A stretch of DNA of 37,430 nucleotides, from positions 1 to 37,430 of the forward strand of contig CAIOUK010000120.1 in NCBI GenBank assembly GCA_903861445.1, written 5' to 3'. This document shows, piece by piece, positions 15,034 through 24,194 of the stretch; the stretch's first letter is position 1, and every line of letters begins with the position of its first letter. The position numbers were made by a program, and so were the translations under genes. The DNA comes from an uncultured Verrucomicrobia subdivision 3 bacterium. Lineage in GTDB: Bacteria > Verrucomicrobiota > Verrucomicrobiia > Limisphaerales > UBA11358. The notes beneath the pieces are model-generated. The model was not told the origin of the DNA, ran no database searches, and was given only the letters and a program-made list of their open reading frames with translations.

Positions 15034-15981
15034 ATGCCCGCAATTTCCGTCATCCTCTGCACCCACAATCCGCGCGAAGATTATTTGTCACGCGTGCTGG
15101 ATGCCTTACGCGCGCAGACGTTACCGCTTGCGGATTGGGAATTGCTGCTGGTGGACAACGCCTCGGAAAAACCGCTGGCCGGGCGGATTGAACTTTCGTG
15201 GCAGCCAAACGCACGCCATGTCCGCGAGGAAAAAACCGGACTGACCCACGCCCGTTTGTGCGGCATTGCCGAAGCGCGCGGGGAACTGCTGGTCTTTGTG
15301 GATGACGACAACGTGCTCCGGGCGGATTATCTTCAAGCTGCCCTGAAAATCAGCACGGATTATCCGTGGCTGGGTGCCTGGAGCGGCAGTTGCCTCCCGG
15401 AATTTGAAGTCGAGCCGCCGCCGGAACTCCGCCCGTGGCTTGGCGGGCTGGTCATTGAAAAATTGACCGTGCCGCTCTGGGCCAAGCTGCGGAAGTCTTC
15501 CGAAGCCACACCGATGGGGGCGGGAATGGTCGTGCGCCAGTCGCAGGGCCGGCATTACCGGGAACTGGTGCTGAAAGAACCTTTACGACAATCCTTGGAT
15601 CGCAGCGGCCAGTCGCTGGGCGGCGGCGGCGATACGGACATGGCCTTGTGCGGTTTTGATCTTGGCTTTGGCACTGGACGTTTCCCGGAATTAGAATTGA
15701 CCCATCTGATATCGGCGCGAAAGCTTACGCTCAAATATCTGGAAAATATTCATGAAGGGTTTGGTCGTGCCCAGATTATAGTGAGCGCTGCTTACAAGCT
15801 CGAAAAAATTTCCCGGAAATATCAGTGGGGTGGCTTGTATATTTTTTCCTTGAATATCCTTCTACTCGCGTCGGGTAAAAGTCGAGTTGAACGACGAATC
15901 CGGCTGGCTGAAGAGAAAGGCCGATGGCGGGCGAGCCGCGGACTTAAGAAAAGCTTTGAAACTGGTTGTGAATCGGTTTGA
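15034..15981 (+). CDS. Glycosyltransferase family 2
   Basis: A 315-residue GT-A enzyme. It opens with AISVILCTHNPREDYLSRVLDALRAQ, has WELLLVDNASE, a HVREEKTGLTHAR segment, and the metal-binding LLVFVDDDN (DxD), all typical of GT2. The C-terminal part (GGGGDTDMAL, then FPELELTHLIS) fits the acceptor region of rhamnosyl/galactosyl-type GT2s. It has no membrane anchor, although a hydrophobic YIFSLNILLLASG stretch is present near residue 275. The frame opens at a TTG at 15010, but the ATG at 15034 directly precedes the conserved fold and is preferred. It sits 28 bp before the next methyltransferase gene. Confidence 0.88.
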   Translation: MPAISVILCTHNPREDYLSRVLDALRAQTLPLADWELLLVDNASEKPLAGRIELSWQPNARHVREEKTGLTHARLCGIAEARGELLVFVDDDNVLRADYLQAALKISTDYPWLGAWSGSCLPEFEVEPPPELRPWLGGLVIEKLTVPLWAKLRKSSEATPMGAGMVVRQSQGRHYRELVLKEPLRQSLDRSGQSLGGGGDTDMALCGFDLGFGTGRFPELELTHLISARKLTLKYLENIHEGFGRAQIIVSAAYKLEKISRKYQWGGLYIFSLNILLLASGKSRVERRIRLAEEKGRWRASRGLKKSFETGCESV

Positions 15982-16009
15982 CGATTACTTTGGCCGGCAG
16001 CAAAATATT

Positions 16010-16756
16010 ATGAACCCGCAAAATTTTTACGATAGCTACTGGAACAGCGGATCCCATGTCTGCGACGAGTGGGATGAAAAGCAATTTCGCCAAGTCCTTG
16101 GCCCGTTGATTGGCGCTGAAAAGGTGCTCGATTACGGTTGCGGCTTGGGATTTGCCTATCAAAAGCGGTTGGTCGGCGCTGTCAGAAATTATATCGGCGC
16201 TGACATTGCATCCGCAGCGTTGGAAAACGCGAGAAGCAAGAATCTTGAAGCGACTAGGATTGCACCTGAAACCGGCGGGCTTGAACTGCCGGATAACACA
16301 TTTGATGGCGCAGTATGTGTTGAAGTTTTTGAACATCTTTTTGATCCGCTGGCGTCTGCCCGCGAGATTTTTCGCGTGATGAAACCTGGCGGAGTTTTTG
16401 TCGCCACAGTTCCGAACTTTGGTTATCACGCTTGGCGCCTCCTTGCGTTGCTGCGGGCACAAGTCCCTTCCGAGCCGGAGAACAAAAAGTTGAACCGTTA
16501 CAACGGCGTCCATATCCGCTATTTCAGCAAATTTATGTTCCAGCATTTGCTTAATGATGCGGGCTTCGTAGATGTCCAGATAGGAAGCTTTGATCAGTCC
16601 TCGATTTGGGATGCCTCATTGGCTGCTGGACATTTTGGTGCCATCGCCCAATTTGCGCGGGAAAAGTTTCCGCCGTCGCTTCGCCTGAGTTTTTTGCAGG
16701 AGGTATGGCCAAACGTATTTGCAATACGCTTGCGCGCCGTGGCGAGAAAACCTTGA
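16010..16756 (+). CDS. Class I SAM-dependent methyltransferase
   Basis: A 248-residue enzyme with SAM motif VLDYGCGLGFAY (39-50), second-strand IGADIA, post-II DGAVCVEVFEHLFDP and post-III VMKPGGVFVATVPN, i.e. the Methyltransf_11 pattern. Sequence after the fold (NGVHIRYFSKFMFQHLLNDAGF) is usual for sugar O-methyltransferases of glycan loci. The open frame extends to 15887 inside the GT2 gene, but the ATG at 16010, 28 bp after the GT2 stop, is the sensible start. It probably modifies the same glycan; the target position is unknown. Confidence 0.85.
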   Translation: MNPQNFYDSYWNSGSHVCDEWDEKQFRQVLGPLIGAEKVLDYGCGLGFAYQKRLVGAVRNYIGADIASAALENARSKNLEATRIAPETGGLELPDNTFDGAVCVEVFEHLFDPLASAREIFRVMKPGGVFVATVPNFGYHAWRLLALLRAQVPSEPENKKLNRYNGVHIRYFSKFMFQHLLNDAGFVDVQIGSFDQSSIWDASLAAGHFGAIAQFAREKFPPSLRLSFLQEVWPNVFAIRLRAVARKP

Positions 16757-16799
16757 TTAAAATATATAATTTCAAATAGACGAACATGATCATTAACCA

Positions 16800-18011
16800 A
16801 TGACTGCGACTGAAAACTTTCCACGCCTGCTCGTCGCCGCCGAATTTCCGCCCAACGCCTCCGGCGGCGGGCCGGCCATCGTCCGCCAGATGTTGAAAAA
16901 CTGGCCGGTGGATCGTTTGTTTTGGTGGAGCTGTCAGCCCGACCGTGACAAACATTTTGGCCAGCAAATCGCCGCGCAGCGGGTCGCAACCATTCCGCCA
17001 CGGCTTTATCCCAACCGCCGTTTTCGTTCGCCCAAGACTTTTTTTTTGCGGCATATTTGGAGCCGGTGGGCGGCGCAGCATTTTCGCCAGACGCTATCAC
17101 TTTTCAAACCGGACGTGGTCTGGGTGATTCCAACAAGTTGGAGCATTCCACCGCTCGTCCGGGCGCTGCTGCCGGCCAACGTGCCATTCCATGTGTCCGT
17201 GCATGATTACGCCGATTGTCAGGGCTGGTTGAATTCGTTTGGCCCGGCCCAAGTCGGACGGTTGCAGCAGCAGTTGGAATTGCTGTATGCCCGGGCGACC
17301 ACCCGCGATGGTATTTTTTATCCGATGATTGCGGATTTGCGCGCCCGAACCGGCCGGGAGGCGAACGGAGCCGTTCATGCCGGTCTGGAAAAAAAAGATT
17401 TTGAATATCTGCAGGTTCGACCGCCCGGCCCGGAGGATCAAATCCGCATCGCTTACACCGGAACCATCAGTTGCGAGGTGGATTTTGCCAAATTCGTCCG
17501 GGCGATTGCCGCCGTCCGCCCCAAGCTCGCCCGAAAAGTTTCCCTTGAAATTTTCAGTTCCCATTCCTATCGCGACCGCCCCTGGTTTGATGCGGCGTGG
17601 ATGAACGAACGCGGCAATCTGGCGGAACCGCATTTTTCCACGGAATTAAAAAAATGCTCCTGGGCTTTTGTGATGATGGAACTGGCCGATGATAACCGCA
17701 GCCACTTTTTTAGTTTGCCGACAAAGTTTGCGAGCTCGCTGGCGACGGGATTGCCCATTTTTGCCTTGGGACATCAGGAATCCAGCCTGATTAAAATCGC
17801 GCAACAATATCGCGTCGGCGTCTGTGCCACGGATGGCTCGCCAGAAGCGTTGCAGGCCAAAGTGTGGGAGGCGCTCGCGATGGAAAACCCATGGGAAATA
17901 TTCGGCTCCGAAATCCTGCGCTGCGCCAGTGAAGAATTTGACGCGATGCGAATCCGAGAGTTGCTTCAACAGTGCCTCATCACCGGCGCGCGCGGCCAGC
18001 CCAATAGGTAA
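16800..18011 (+). CDS. GT-B glycosyltransferase (GT4-like)
   Basis: A 403-residue cytoplasmic GT-B protein. The N-terminal domain has PRLLVAAEFPPNASGGGPAI, the glycine-rich acceptor-side loop of GT4-type enzymes, and PFHVSVHDYADCQGW. The second domain has IRIAYTGTISCEVDF and the donor-site region FSLPTKFASSLATGLPIFALG, where the usual E-x7-E is degenerate (no clear first Glu). It therefore looks like a divergent GT4 or related family. A T9 tract encodes the KTFFLRH segment at 17039-17047. It is followed after 1 nt by the next glycosyltransferase gene, so the two are translationally linked. Confidence 0.8.
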   Translation: MTATENFPRLLVAAEFPPNASGGGPAIVRQMLKNWPVDRLFWWSCQPDRDKHFGQQIAAQRVATIPPRLYPNRRFRSPKTFFLRHIWSRWAAQHFRQTLSLFKPDVVWVIPTSWSIPPLVRALLPANVPFHVSVHDYADCQGWLNSFGPAQVGRLQQQLELLYARATTRDGIFYPMIADLRARTGREANGAVHAGLEKKDFEYLQVRPPGPEDQIRIAYTGTISCEVDFAKFVRAIAAVRPKLARKVSLEIFSSHSYRDRPWFDAAWMNERGNLAEPHFSTELKKCSWAFVMMELADDNRSHFFSLPTKFASSLATGLPIFALGHQESSLIKIAQQYRVGVCATDGSPEALQAKVWEALAMENPWEIFGSEILRCASEEFDAMRIRELLQQCLITGARGQPNR

Positions 18012-18012
18012 A

Positions 18013-19170
18013 ATGAGCGAAAAAATTCCAAAAATTCTGCTGGCAACCTGCGGCGCATGGCATTTGCGGCAGACGGCCCGTGCTTTTCAAGATCGAGGCG
18101 CGCTGGCTGGCCTGTGGATTTCCGAGAAAAATCTCACCCAGATTACAGCCGATAAATTCAACCGCTGCTGGCCGTTTCATTTGGCCATGAAGCCGTTCTA
18201 TCATTTGACCCCGCAAATCTGGACGGAAAAGGCGTTTTACACTTTTTTTCCGATTTGGAAAACCTGGTTCAAGGCGCAGCCCTGGCCGGAATGCGACGTG
18301 GTGCAGGCAATCATGGGTTTTGCCACCGAGCCGTTTGACCGGGCGGAAAAAACCGGGGCGTTGAAAGTGGTGGACTGTCAGAACAGTCACCCGACCAGCT
18401 ATTATGGCTATATGCAGCGGGAGTGCGACCTGTGGTGCCCCGGTGAAAATGTGCCCATTCCGCGCTGGATGTTTGCGCGGATGAACCGGGAACTGGAACG
18501 CGCGGACATCATCCTATGTCCTTCGGATTTTGTGCGCGACACGATGGTGCAAAACGGTCTGCGCGCCGAAAAATGTTTCGTGAATCCGTTTGGCGCAGAT
18601 GTGAGCATTTTTCAGCCCCGCGAAACCGTGCCGTCCCGGCCAAAATTCATTGCCGTGGGCACCATTTGTCTGCGCAAGGGGCACCAATATCTGTTCCGTG
18701 CTTTTGAACGGGTAAAAAAACAATTGCCGGAAGCAGAGCTGGTTTGCGTGGGCAATTTGAAAACCGATTTCCGCAAAGAGTGGCCCAAATGGCGCGACAG
18801 CTTCACCTATATTCCGCATCTGCCGCACCGGGAGCTGGCCAAATTATTGCAGAGCGGCACGGCGTTTGTTTTTCCATCCCTGGAAGAAGGTTTCGCCCGT
18901 GCCATTGTTGAAGCCATGGCGGTGGGACTGCCGATCATCGCCAGTCCTGAAAGCGGAGCCACGACCTTGGTGCAAGACGGCGTCGAAGGGATCATCGTGC
19001 GCGGCCGCGATCCGCAACATATCGCCGACGCCATGCTGCGGGTGGCGACCGACCGGGAACTCTGTCAGCGCCTGGGTGAGGCCGCCCACCGCAAAGGCGC
19101 CATCCGTAATACTTGGCAGGATTATGGCGACCGCTTATTGACCGAATACGCCAATCGGTTGAAGAAATAG
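18013..19170 (+). CDS. Glycosyltransferase family 4
   Basis: A 385-residue GT-B enzyme with complete GT4 signatures: ADIILCPSDFVRDTMVQNG, CFVNPFGADVSIFQP, KFIAVGTICLRKGHQYLFRAF, and the donor-binding SLEEGFARAIVEAMAVGLPIIAS containing the E-x7-E motif. It probably uses a nucleotide-sugar donor and retains the anomeric configuration. The frame is open from 17824 within the preceding gene, but the ATG at 18013, one base after the previous stop, is the natural start. The sugar cannot be told from sequence. Confidence 0.9.
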   Translation: MSEKIPKILLATCGAWHLRQTARAFQDRGALAGLWISEKNLTQITADKFNRCWPFHLAMKPFYHLTPQIWTEKAFYTFFPIWKTWFKAQPWPECDVVQAIMGFATEPFDRAEKTGALKVVDCQNSHPTSYYGYMQRECDLWCPGENVPIPRWMFARMNRELERADIILCPSDFVRDTMVQNGLRAEKCFVNPFGADVSIFQPRETVPSRPKFIAVGTICLRKGHQYLFRAFERVKKQLPEAELVCVGNLKTDFRKEWPKWRDSFTYIPHLPHRELAKLLQSGTAFVFPSLEEGFARAIVEAMAVGLPIIASPESGATTLVQDGVEGIIVRGRDPQHIADAMLRVATDRELCQRLGEAAHRKGAIRNTWQDYGDRLLTEYANRLKK

Positions 19171-19294
19171 AGTGGCAATAAATCTTCGCTTCTTCACCGT
19201 GAGAAACATTTTCCAGAACAAAGAGCGACGATACGCACTCCCCGATTTTCTTTCATCCGCTAACACGAAATTACAAACTGGATTGGAAACTTGA

Positions 19295-20470
19295 ATGGAA
19301 AAACCATTGAGAATCGCCATCCTCATCACCGACAACCGGGAGCATGATAAGGCTTATACCTTAAGCCGGCCGTATTTTGCCGCCGGCGCGGCTTCATTTT
19401 TTGAAGGTTTGGCCCAGTTGCCGGCAGTGGAAATACACATTGTTTCCTGCACCCAGAAACCGATGCCGGATTCGCCGCATAAACTGGCGGGCAACCTCTG
19501 GTTTCACAGCTTGTATGTGCCTAAAATCGGCTGGCTGCGCACATTTTATCAGGGCTGCATCCGGGCTGTTCGCCGCAAGCTGAAGGAACTCCAGCCGGAC
19601 ATCGTGCATGGCTGGGGAAACGAGCGCGATAACGGCATCAGTGCCGTTTTTTCCGGCTTCCCCAATGTGGTGACCATTCAGGGCAACATGGCGGAACTGG
19701 CGCGGATGGCCGGCGCACCCATTGGCAGCTACGAATGGCTGACGGCCCGACTGGAAAACTTAACCCTGCGCCGAACCGATGGCGTGCTCTGCAATTCCAA
19801 CTACACTCGCACCTTGGTGCAACCGCGCACCCGCCGGACCTGGCTGGTGGCGCACGCGCTACGACAGCCCTTTCTGGAAGCATTGCCGCCGAATGAGGCG
19901 CGACCCTGCGTGCTGTTGAACGCCGGGGTCATTAGTCCCCGCAAGCGGCAACTGGAAATGTTGGATATGGCAGAAGCCCTGCACCGGCGGGGATTAAAAT
20001 TTGAATTTCAGTTCATTGGCTTTACCAATCCCACGGATTATTGCCGGACATTTTTGAATCGCATCCAACCCATGACGGCCGCCGGTTACGCGCGGTTTCT
20101 GGGCAAATTGCCCGAAGGTGAACTGGTCAATGGCTATGACCGGGTGGCGGGCGTTGTGCATTTTCCCACGGAAGAAGCCTTCGGCAATGTCGTGGGGGAA
20201 GCCTTGGCGCGAAACCTGAAATTTTTTGGCGCGCGGCTGGGCGGAATCGTGGACATTGCCCACGGCGTGCCCGGCGCGGAATTATTTGCCAAAGACGATT
20301 GGGCGGGATTGACGGATGCCATTGCCCGGTGGATCGAGCAGGGACACCCGCGCCCGACGGAAGCCGCCACACTGATGCGCCAGCGTTATTCTCCGGAAGT
20401 CATCGCCCGCCAACATTTGGAAATTTATCGCGAAGTGCTGGCGGGCTCCCGGTTGAAATCGCCGCACTGA
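19295..20470 (+). CDS. Glycosyltransferase family 4
   Basis: A 391-residue GT-B enzyme. Supporting segments are RIAILITDNREHDKAY at the N-terminus, PDIVHGWGNERDNG, DGVLCNSNYTRTLVQ, the second-domain start VLLNAGVISPRKRQLEMLD, and the donor-site HFPTEEAFGNVVGEALARNLKFFGA with the E-x7-E spacing. The ATG at 19295 follows TTGGAAACTTGA, giving a weak ribosome site. The 124-bp gap before it holds no gene. It acts in the cytoplasm in the same assembly line as its neighbours. Confidence 0.88.
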   Translation: MEKPLRIAILITDNREHDKAYTLSRPYFAAGAASFFEGLAQLPAVEIHIVSCTQKPMPDSPHKLAGNLWFHSLYVPKIGWLRTFYQGCIRAVRRKLKELQPDIVHGWGNERDNGISAVFSGFPNVVTIQGNMAELARMAGAPIGSYEWLTARLENLTLRRTDGVLCNSNYTRTLVQPRTRRTWLVAHALRQPFLEALPPNEARPCVLLNAGVISPRKRQLEMLDMAEALHRRGLKFEFQFIGFTNPTDYCRTFLNRIQPMTAAGYARFLGKLPEGELVNGYDRVAGVVHFPTEEAFGNVVGEALARNLKFFGARLGGIVDIAHGVPGAELFAKDDWAGLTDAIARWIEQGHPRPTEAATLMRQRYSPEVIARQHLEIYREVLAGSRLKSPH

Positions 20471-20569
20471 AGCCTCCGGCATGCACGGCGGCGGTAATCC
20501 GTCACGAAAATTTAACGGCTGACGACTTGATGCCATTGCAGGTGGAACCTAGAATTAACCTCGTTGATC

Positions 20570-22099
20570 ATGACCAAACCCCATTCATCTGCTGGCAACC
20601 GGGACTTGCAATTTTTGCTGCTGGCCTTGCTGGCACTGGTGGTTTTGTTTCATCTGGGCACGGCGCTCAAGGGCGACGGCCGCTTTCGCGATCAGCACCT
20701 CGGCGTGGCGCTGCATTACGCCGCCACCCAAATCAGTCTGTCCGAGACGATCATCCCCGGGTTCAATGCCAATGACACCCCGACCATTCAGGAGTTGCCT
20801 GTCTGGCAGGCGGCGGCGGCGCTGGCCTTTAAAATGTTTGGATCATGGTGGGGTTGGGCCAATCTCGTTTCGCTGCTGCTCTTCCTGCCCTGCCTGTATC
20901 CGCTCTGGCAGATTGGCCGGCAGTTTTATGGCGAACGGGCCGCGTGGTGGGCCACCGTGGTATTTTTGTGTCAGGGGTTGGTGTTCAGCTTTGCCGGCGA
21001 AGCGGGCACGGATGGTTTTTCCCTCGCCGTGACCATTTGGTTCTGGTTTGCCTCGGTGCGGTTGTTGGCTGAACCCGTGAAATGGTTTGCCCCAGCGGTC
21101 GCGCTCGGCGTGCTGGCGGCGACGGCTAAACTGCCCTTTTTCATGGCGGCGGGTTTCGCCGCGTTTTTCTTATGTCTGCAGACGCACGGGTTGAACTGGC
21201 GGCGAATGATTCCGCTGGCGGCGGTTGGGGGTTTGACGGGCATCATTTTTCTCGCTTGGACACATTATACCGACCAGCTCCAGGCGGGTGCGGAATTTCC
21301 GTTTGTGGATTTGCGCCTCCATGGCCGATCGGGCGACGCGATGATGTTCTGGTATTTCGGCGACTGGCATTACCGGCTCAATCCCGCAAACTGGCTTAAG
21401 GCCGGCTGGCGTTTCGCCAATGACGTCTTCGGCAGCTTCACTCTCATCGCCCTTTTTATCGGGGCGCTGGCCAGCCGGCGACTGCATCCGTCGGCCAAGT
21501 TTTTTCTAGCGGGCGCCGGGCTGACGACGCTGATTTTTTCGCATCTAATTTTGCATCACCATCATTATTACCTGATGTTCACGCCGGCGGTGGCGCTGCT
21601 CACGGCGGCGGCCTTGGCGGGCGCGGAAGCTTTTTTGCGGGAGCACAACTTTAAGCCCGGGCTGATCGCCGGCGTGGCCAGTTTGATTTTGCTGGCCGGT
21701 TTATTGCAAGGATTGATGGCGTTCAAGACCTTGAGCCTGGATCATTATCCACAGAAAATTGCCGACACCATCCGCAGCCACACCACCCCGCAGGACAAAT
21801 TACTTGTTATCAACGGCGGCTGGGGCGGTGAACAGTTGATGCGCGCCAGCCGCAATGGACTTTCCCTTTGGAATGCGGAAATCTTTGAGGATTCAAAAAA
21901 ATTCGCACGATTGAAACAGCTTGGCTACAACAAGCTCGTGATTGTAGGTGAATCGCCGTTTGACAACGCGATCCGGGTCGTCAATCCCGGCCAGACCGGG
22001 ATTCCCCGCGCACTGGCCCGCGACTGGCTAACGCCGCGCGTGGAGAAATGGCCGGATGTCCTGATGGGTGATGATTTAATCATCAAGGCGATTCCCTAA
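20570..22099 (+). CDS. GT39/ArnT-like polytopic membrane glycosyltransferase
   Basis: A 509-residue integral-membrane protein with about ten hydrophobic helices. The first periplasmic loop begins RFRDQHLGVALHYAA after helix 1 and contains TPTIQELPVWQAAAA; ExPxWQ-type acidic residues there are characteristic of GT39/PMT-ArnT family enzymes, which take sugars from polyprenyl-phosphate donors. GEAGTDGFSLAVTIWFWF and the HHHHYYLMFTPAVALL helix fit the same fold. The C-terminal 120 residues form a soluble domain. The frame opens with TTG at 20564; I prefer the ATG at 20570. It ends the plus-strand run and converges on a DPM1-like GT2 gene that could make its polyprenyl-phosphate-sugar donor. Confidence 0.85.
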   Translation: MTKPHSSAGNRDLQFLLLALLALVVLFHLGTALKGDGRFRDQHLGVALHYAATQISLSETIIPGFNANDTPTIQELPVWQAAAALAFKMFGSWWGWANLVSLLLFLPCLYPLWQIGRQFYGERAAWWATVVFLCQGLVFSFAGEAGTDGFSLAVTIWFWFASVRLLAEPVKWFAPAVALGVLAATAKLPFFMAAGFAAFFLCLQTHGLNWRRMIPLAAVGGLTGIIFLAWTHYTDQLQAGAEFPFVDLRLHGRSGDAMMFWYFGDWHYRLNPANWLKAGWRFANDVFGSFTLIALFIGALASRRLHPSAKFFLAGAGLTTLIFSHLILHHHHYYLMFTPAVALLTAAALAGAEAFLREHNFKPGLIAGVASLILLAGLLQGLMAFKTLSLDHYPQKIADTIRSHTTPQDKLLVINGGWGGEQLMRASRNGLSLWNAEIFEDSKKFARLKQLGYNKLVIVGESPFDNAIRVVNPGQTGIPRALARDWLTPRVEKWPDVLMGDDLIIKAIP

Positions 22100-22118
22100 T
22101 TGTGACCGGCAGTCCGAT

Positions 22119-22892
22119 TTACTTACGCTGCCGATAATCGCCCCGGCTGAAATATTTTTCCAGCCAGACATAGGCGCAGATGAAAAAGTAGCGACTGCCC
22201 ATTTCCTTGATCTTGAGCTTGGCCACACCGAAGCGCCGGTTTCGCCACGTGATCGGCACCACCGTCCAAGTATAGCCGCGCACCATCGCCTTCAGCGGAA
22301 TTTCCACGGTCAGATTGAAATGCGGGGCGATGAGCGGTTCGCAGCCCTGGATCACCGTCCGCCGATACGCCTTGAAGGCGTTGGTGGTATCGTTCAGTGG
22401 AATCTGAAAAATGACGCGGATGAAAAAATTTGCGAGCCGATTCACAAACAACTTCACTGAGGGATAATCAATTGTGCCACCGCCCTTGATGAAGCGGCTG
22501 CCGAATACACAGTCCCAGCCTTCGTTCAACAATTTCCAGTAGCGCACCGCATCGCGCGCGTCGTCGGATTCATCCGCCATCATGATGACCACGGCATCAC
22601 CCGAGCAGTGGCGCAAGCCGAAGGTGATGGCGCGACCGAAGCCATGTTCGCCGGGATTCTGGATCGGGCGCAGCGTGGTAATTTTTTTTTGCAACTGTTG
22701 TAATACGTCCCAGGTGCGATCCTGACTGCCGTCGTCCACCACCACAATTTCATGCGGCACGTTATTCAGGGAAAATTCCAAATACAGATGCTCCAGCGTC
22801 GCCGGCAATGATTCCGCCTCGTCGCGCGCCGGGATGACCACGGAAAATAATTTCAGCGGCGGGGCGGAGGGATTGGGAGCGGGCGGATTCAT
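22119..22892 (-). CDS. GT2 polyprenyl-phosphate glycosyltransferase (DPM1-like)
   Basis: A 257-residue GT-A enzyme. FSVVIPARDEAESLPATLEHL, IVVVDDGSQDRTWD, GFGRAITFGLRHCSGDAVVIMMADESDD and CVFGSRFIKGG match the dolichol/undecaprenyl-phosphate mannosyl- or glucosyltransferase pattern. It lacks C-terminal membrane helices apart from a short hydrophobic stretch (YFFICAYVWLEKYF), as in DPM1-type proteins. It starts at the ATG at 22892. It lies tail-to-tail with the GT39-like gene (20 bp apart), suggesting donor maker and user. An A9 tract encodes QKKI at 22682-22690. It is last in the minus-strand operon beginning at 26737, though a 239-bp gap precedes it. Confidence 0.9.
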   Translation of the reverse strand: MNPPAPNPSAPPLKLFSVVIPARDEAESLPATLEHLYLEFSLNNVPHEIVVVDDGSQDRTWDVLQQLQKKITTLRPIQNPGEHGFGRAITFGLRHCSGDAVVIMMADESDDARDAVRYWKLLNEGWDCVFGSRFIKGGGTIDYPSVKLFVNRLANFFIRVIFQIPLNDTTNAFKAYRRTVIQGCEPLIAPHFNLTVEIPLKAMVRGYTWTVVPITWRNRRFGVAKLKIKEMGSRYFFICAYVWLEKYFSRGDYRQRK

Positions 22893-23131
22893 CAAGCACC
22901 GGAGATTTCAAATCTGTGAAGAGTGATGAACGGAGTCAGGCTGGTGAAATTGGCGACGGCACCCGCACAAACGTGGTTACGGCTTTCGACCCGAAAGTTC
23001 GAAGACATTTCACCACGGATAAAACCCTTGGTGCGGCTGGCGATAGCAATGGTCATAAACTTTGGCAACCCGACTGAATAATCCGCCCACAGTATGTCTT
23101 TGGCAGATAAAGGCGGCAAGAAAATGAACGG
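22893..23131. other. Gap of 239 bp in the minus-strand glycan operon
   Basis: No gene is supported. A frame at 22892-23119 has no recognisable features. The gap could hold an internal promoter for the DPM1-like gene or the remains of a deleted gene. Confidence 0.3.
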
Positions 23132-24139
23132 TCAGTCCCGGGTGAGGACTTGTTCATAAATTGTTTGGAGCTGGCGCGCAACGTCAGTCCAGGTTGCCGG
23201 TCGAGCCGGACTGGGCAGTCGGTCAGCAGCGTCATAAAAGTGCCGCAAGCGGGCGGCGGTGGCGGCCACCGAATCCGTGACGCGGCAGAATTCCGCCCCG
23301 CCAGAGAAGGTGCTGCGCGCCCAAGGCAGGTCACTCAACAGCAGCGGACAGGCGCACGCGGCGGCTTCCTCCGCCGAAAGACTGCGCGTTTCCATGGTGC
23401 TTAAGAGGACGAATCCGCGCGCCGCACGGTAAATTTGAGCCAGTCGCGCCCGGTCGGTGATGGCGCCTTCGTAGCGAATGAGTTGCGGCTGTTGCCGTGC
23501 GAGGGTAAAAAATTTCTGCGCGTAAGGATCGGATTCCGCATAGGCCCGCCCGACAATCCAAAGGGGCGTTTGTGCGGCCACGGCGGCCCTCGCCAACTCC
23601 AGCACCCGTTTGCGTTCGGTAATCGTGGCGGTGCAGACGAGCCATTTTTCCCGCGCCACCGCCGGGGAATTGAAGAAAACCTCTTCGACCCCGTTGGGCA
23701 CGACATGGACACACTCTTTTGGCGCGCCAAAAAGATAATTCATCAGGTGTGCCTCCCAGACCGTATTAGCGACACAGGCATCCGCAAGCCCGTAGGCATC
23801 CCACTTGAAGGCGGCCGTGAAATTGCGCGGGGCCAGTTGGGCGATGGTGCGGGAGATGAGTTTCTGCCGCCATAATTGCGCCGGGGAGCGGGAGCCTTGG
23901 GCGGTCAGGAGTTCGGCCATGACCACCTTGATTTTTTTTTGATGGGCAAAACGAATTTGCCCCGCCGGCATCCGGCCAAAGTAATGGATGAGGTCGCCGG
24001 TTTGATTTTCATCCCACCAGCGGAGCGGTTCCACCGTCACGCCGAGTTGGGACAAGGCGGCCATGGTTTGCCGAATCTGGATGGCCGCGCCGCCGTGGGC
24101 GAGCGCAAACGGAAGGTCACAGTTGACCAGAATCTTCAT
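23132..24139 (-). CDS. Glycosyltransferase family 4
   Basis: A 335-residue GT-B enzyme, slightly short for GT4. Segments are MKILVNCDLPFALAHGGAAI (acceptor-side loop), CVANTVWEAHLMNYLFG, VHVVPNGVEEVFF, LVCTATITERKRVLELARA and the donor-site STMETRSLSAEEAAACACPLLLS, where the Glu spacing resembles E-x7-E. The ATG at 24139 is the natural start, 55 bp after the upstream GT9 stop. An A9 tract encodes the QKKI segment at 23932-23940. Confidence 0.86.
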   Translation of the reverse strand: MKILVNCDLPFALAHGGAAIQIRQTMAALSQLGVTVEPLRWWDENQTGDLIHYFGRMPAGQIRFAHQKKIKVVMAELLTAQGSRSPAQLWRQKLISRTIAQLAPRNFTAAFKWDAYGLADACVANTVWEAHLMNYLFGAPKECVHVVPNGVEEVFFNSPAVAREKWLVCTATITERKRVLELARAAVAAQTPLWIVGRAYAESDPYAQKFFTLARQQPQLIRYEGAITDRARLAQIYRAARGFVLLSTMETRSLSAEEAAACACPLLLSDLPWARSTFSGGAEFCRVTDSVAATAARLRHFYDAADRLPSPARPATWTDVARQLQTIYEQVLTRD

Positions 24140-24194
24140 CGGACAATGGTGCCGCGAGCCGGGTCGCCGGGCAATGCGATTCCTGCTTGACGAT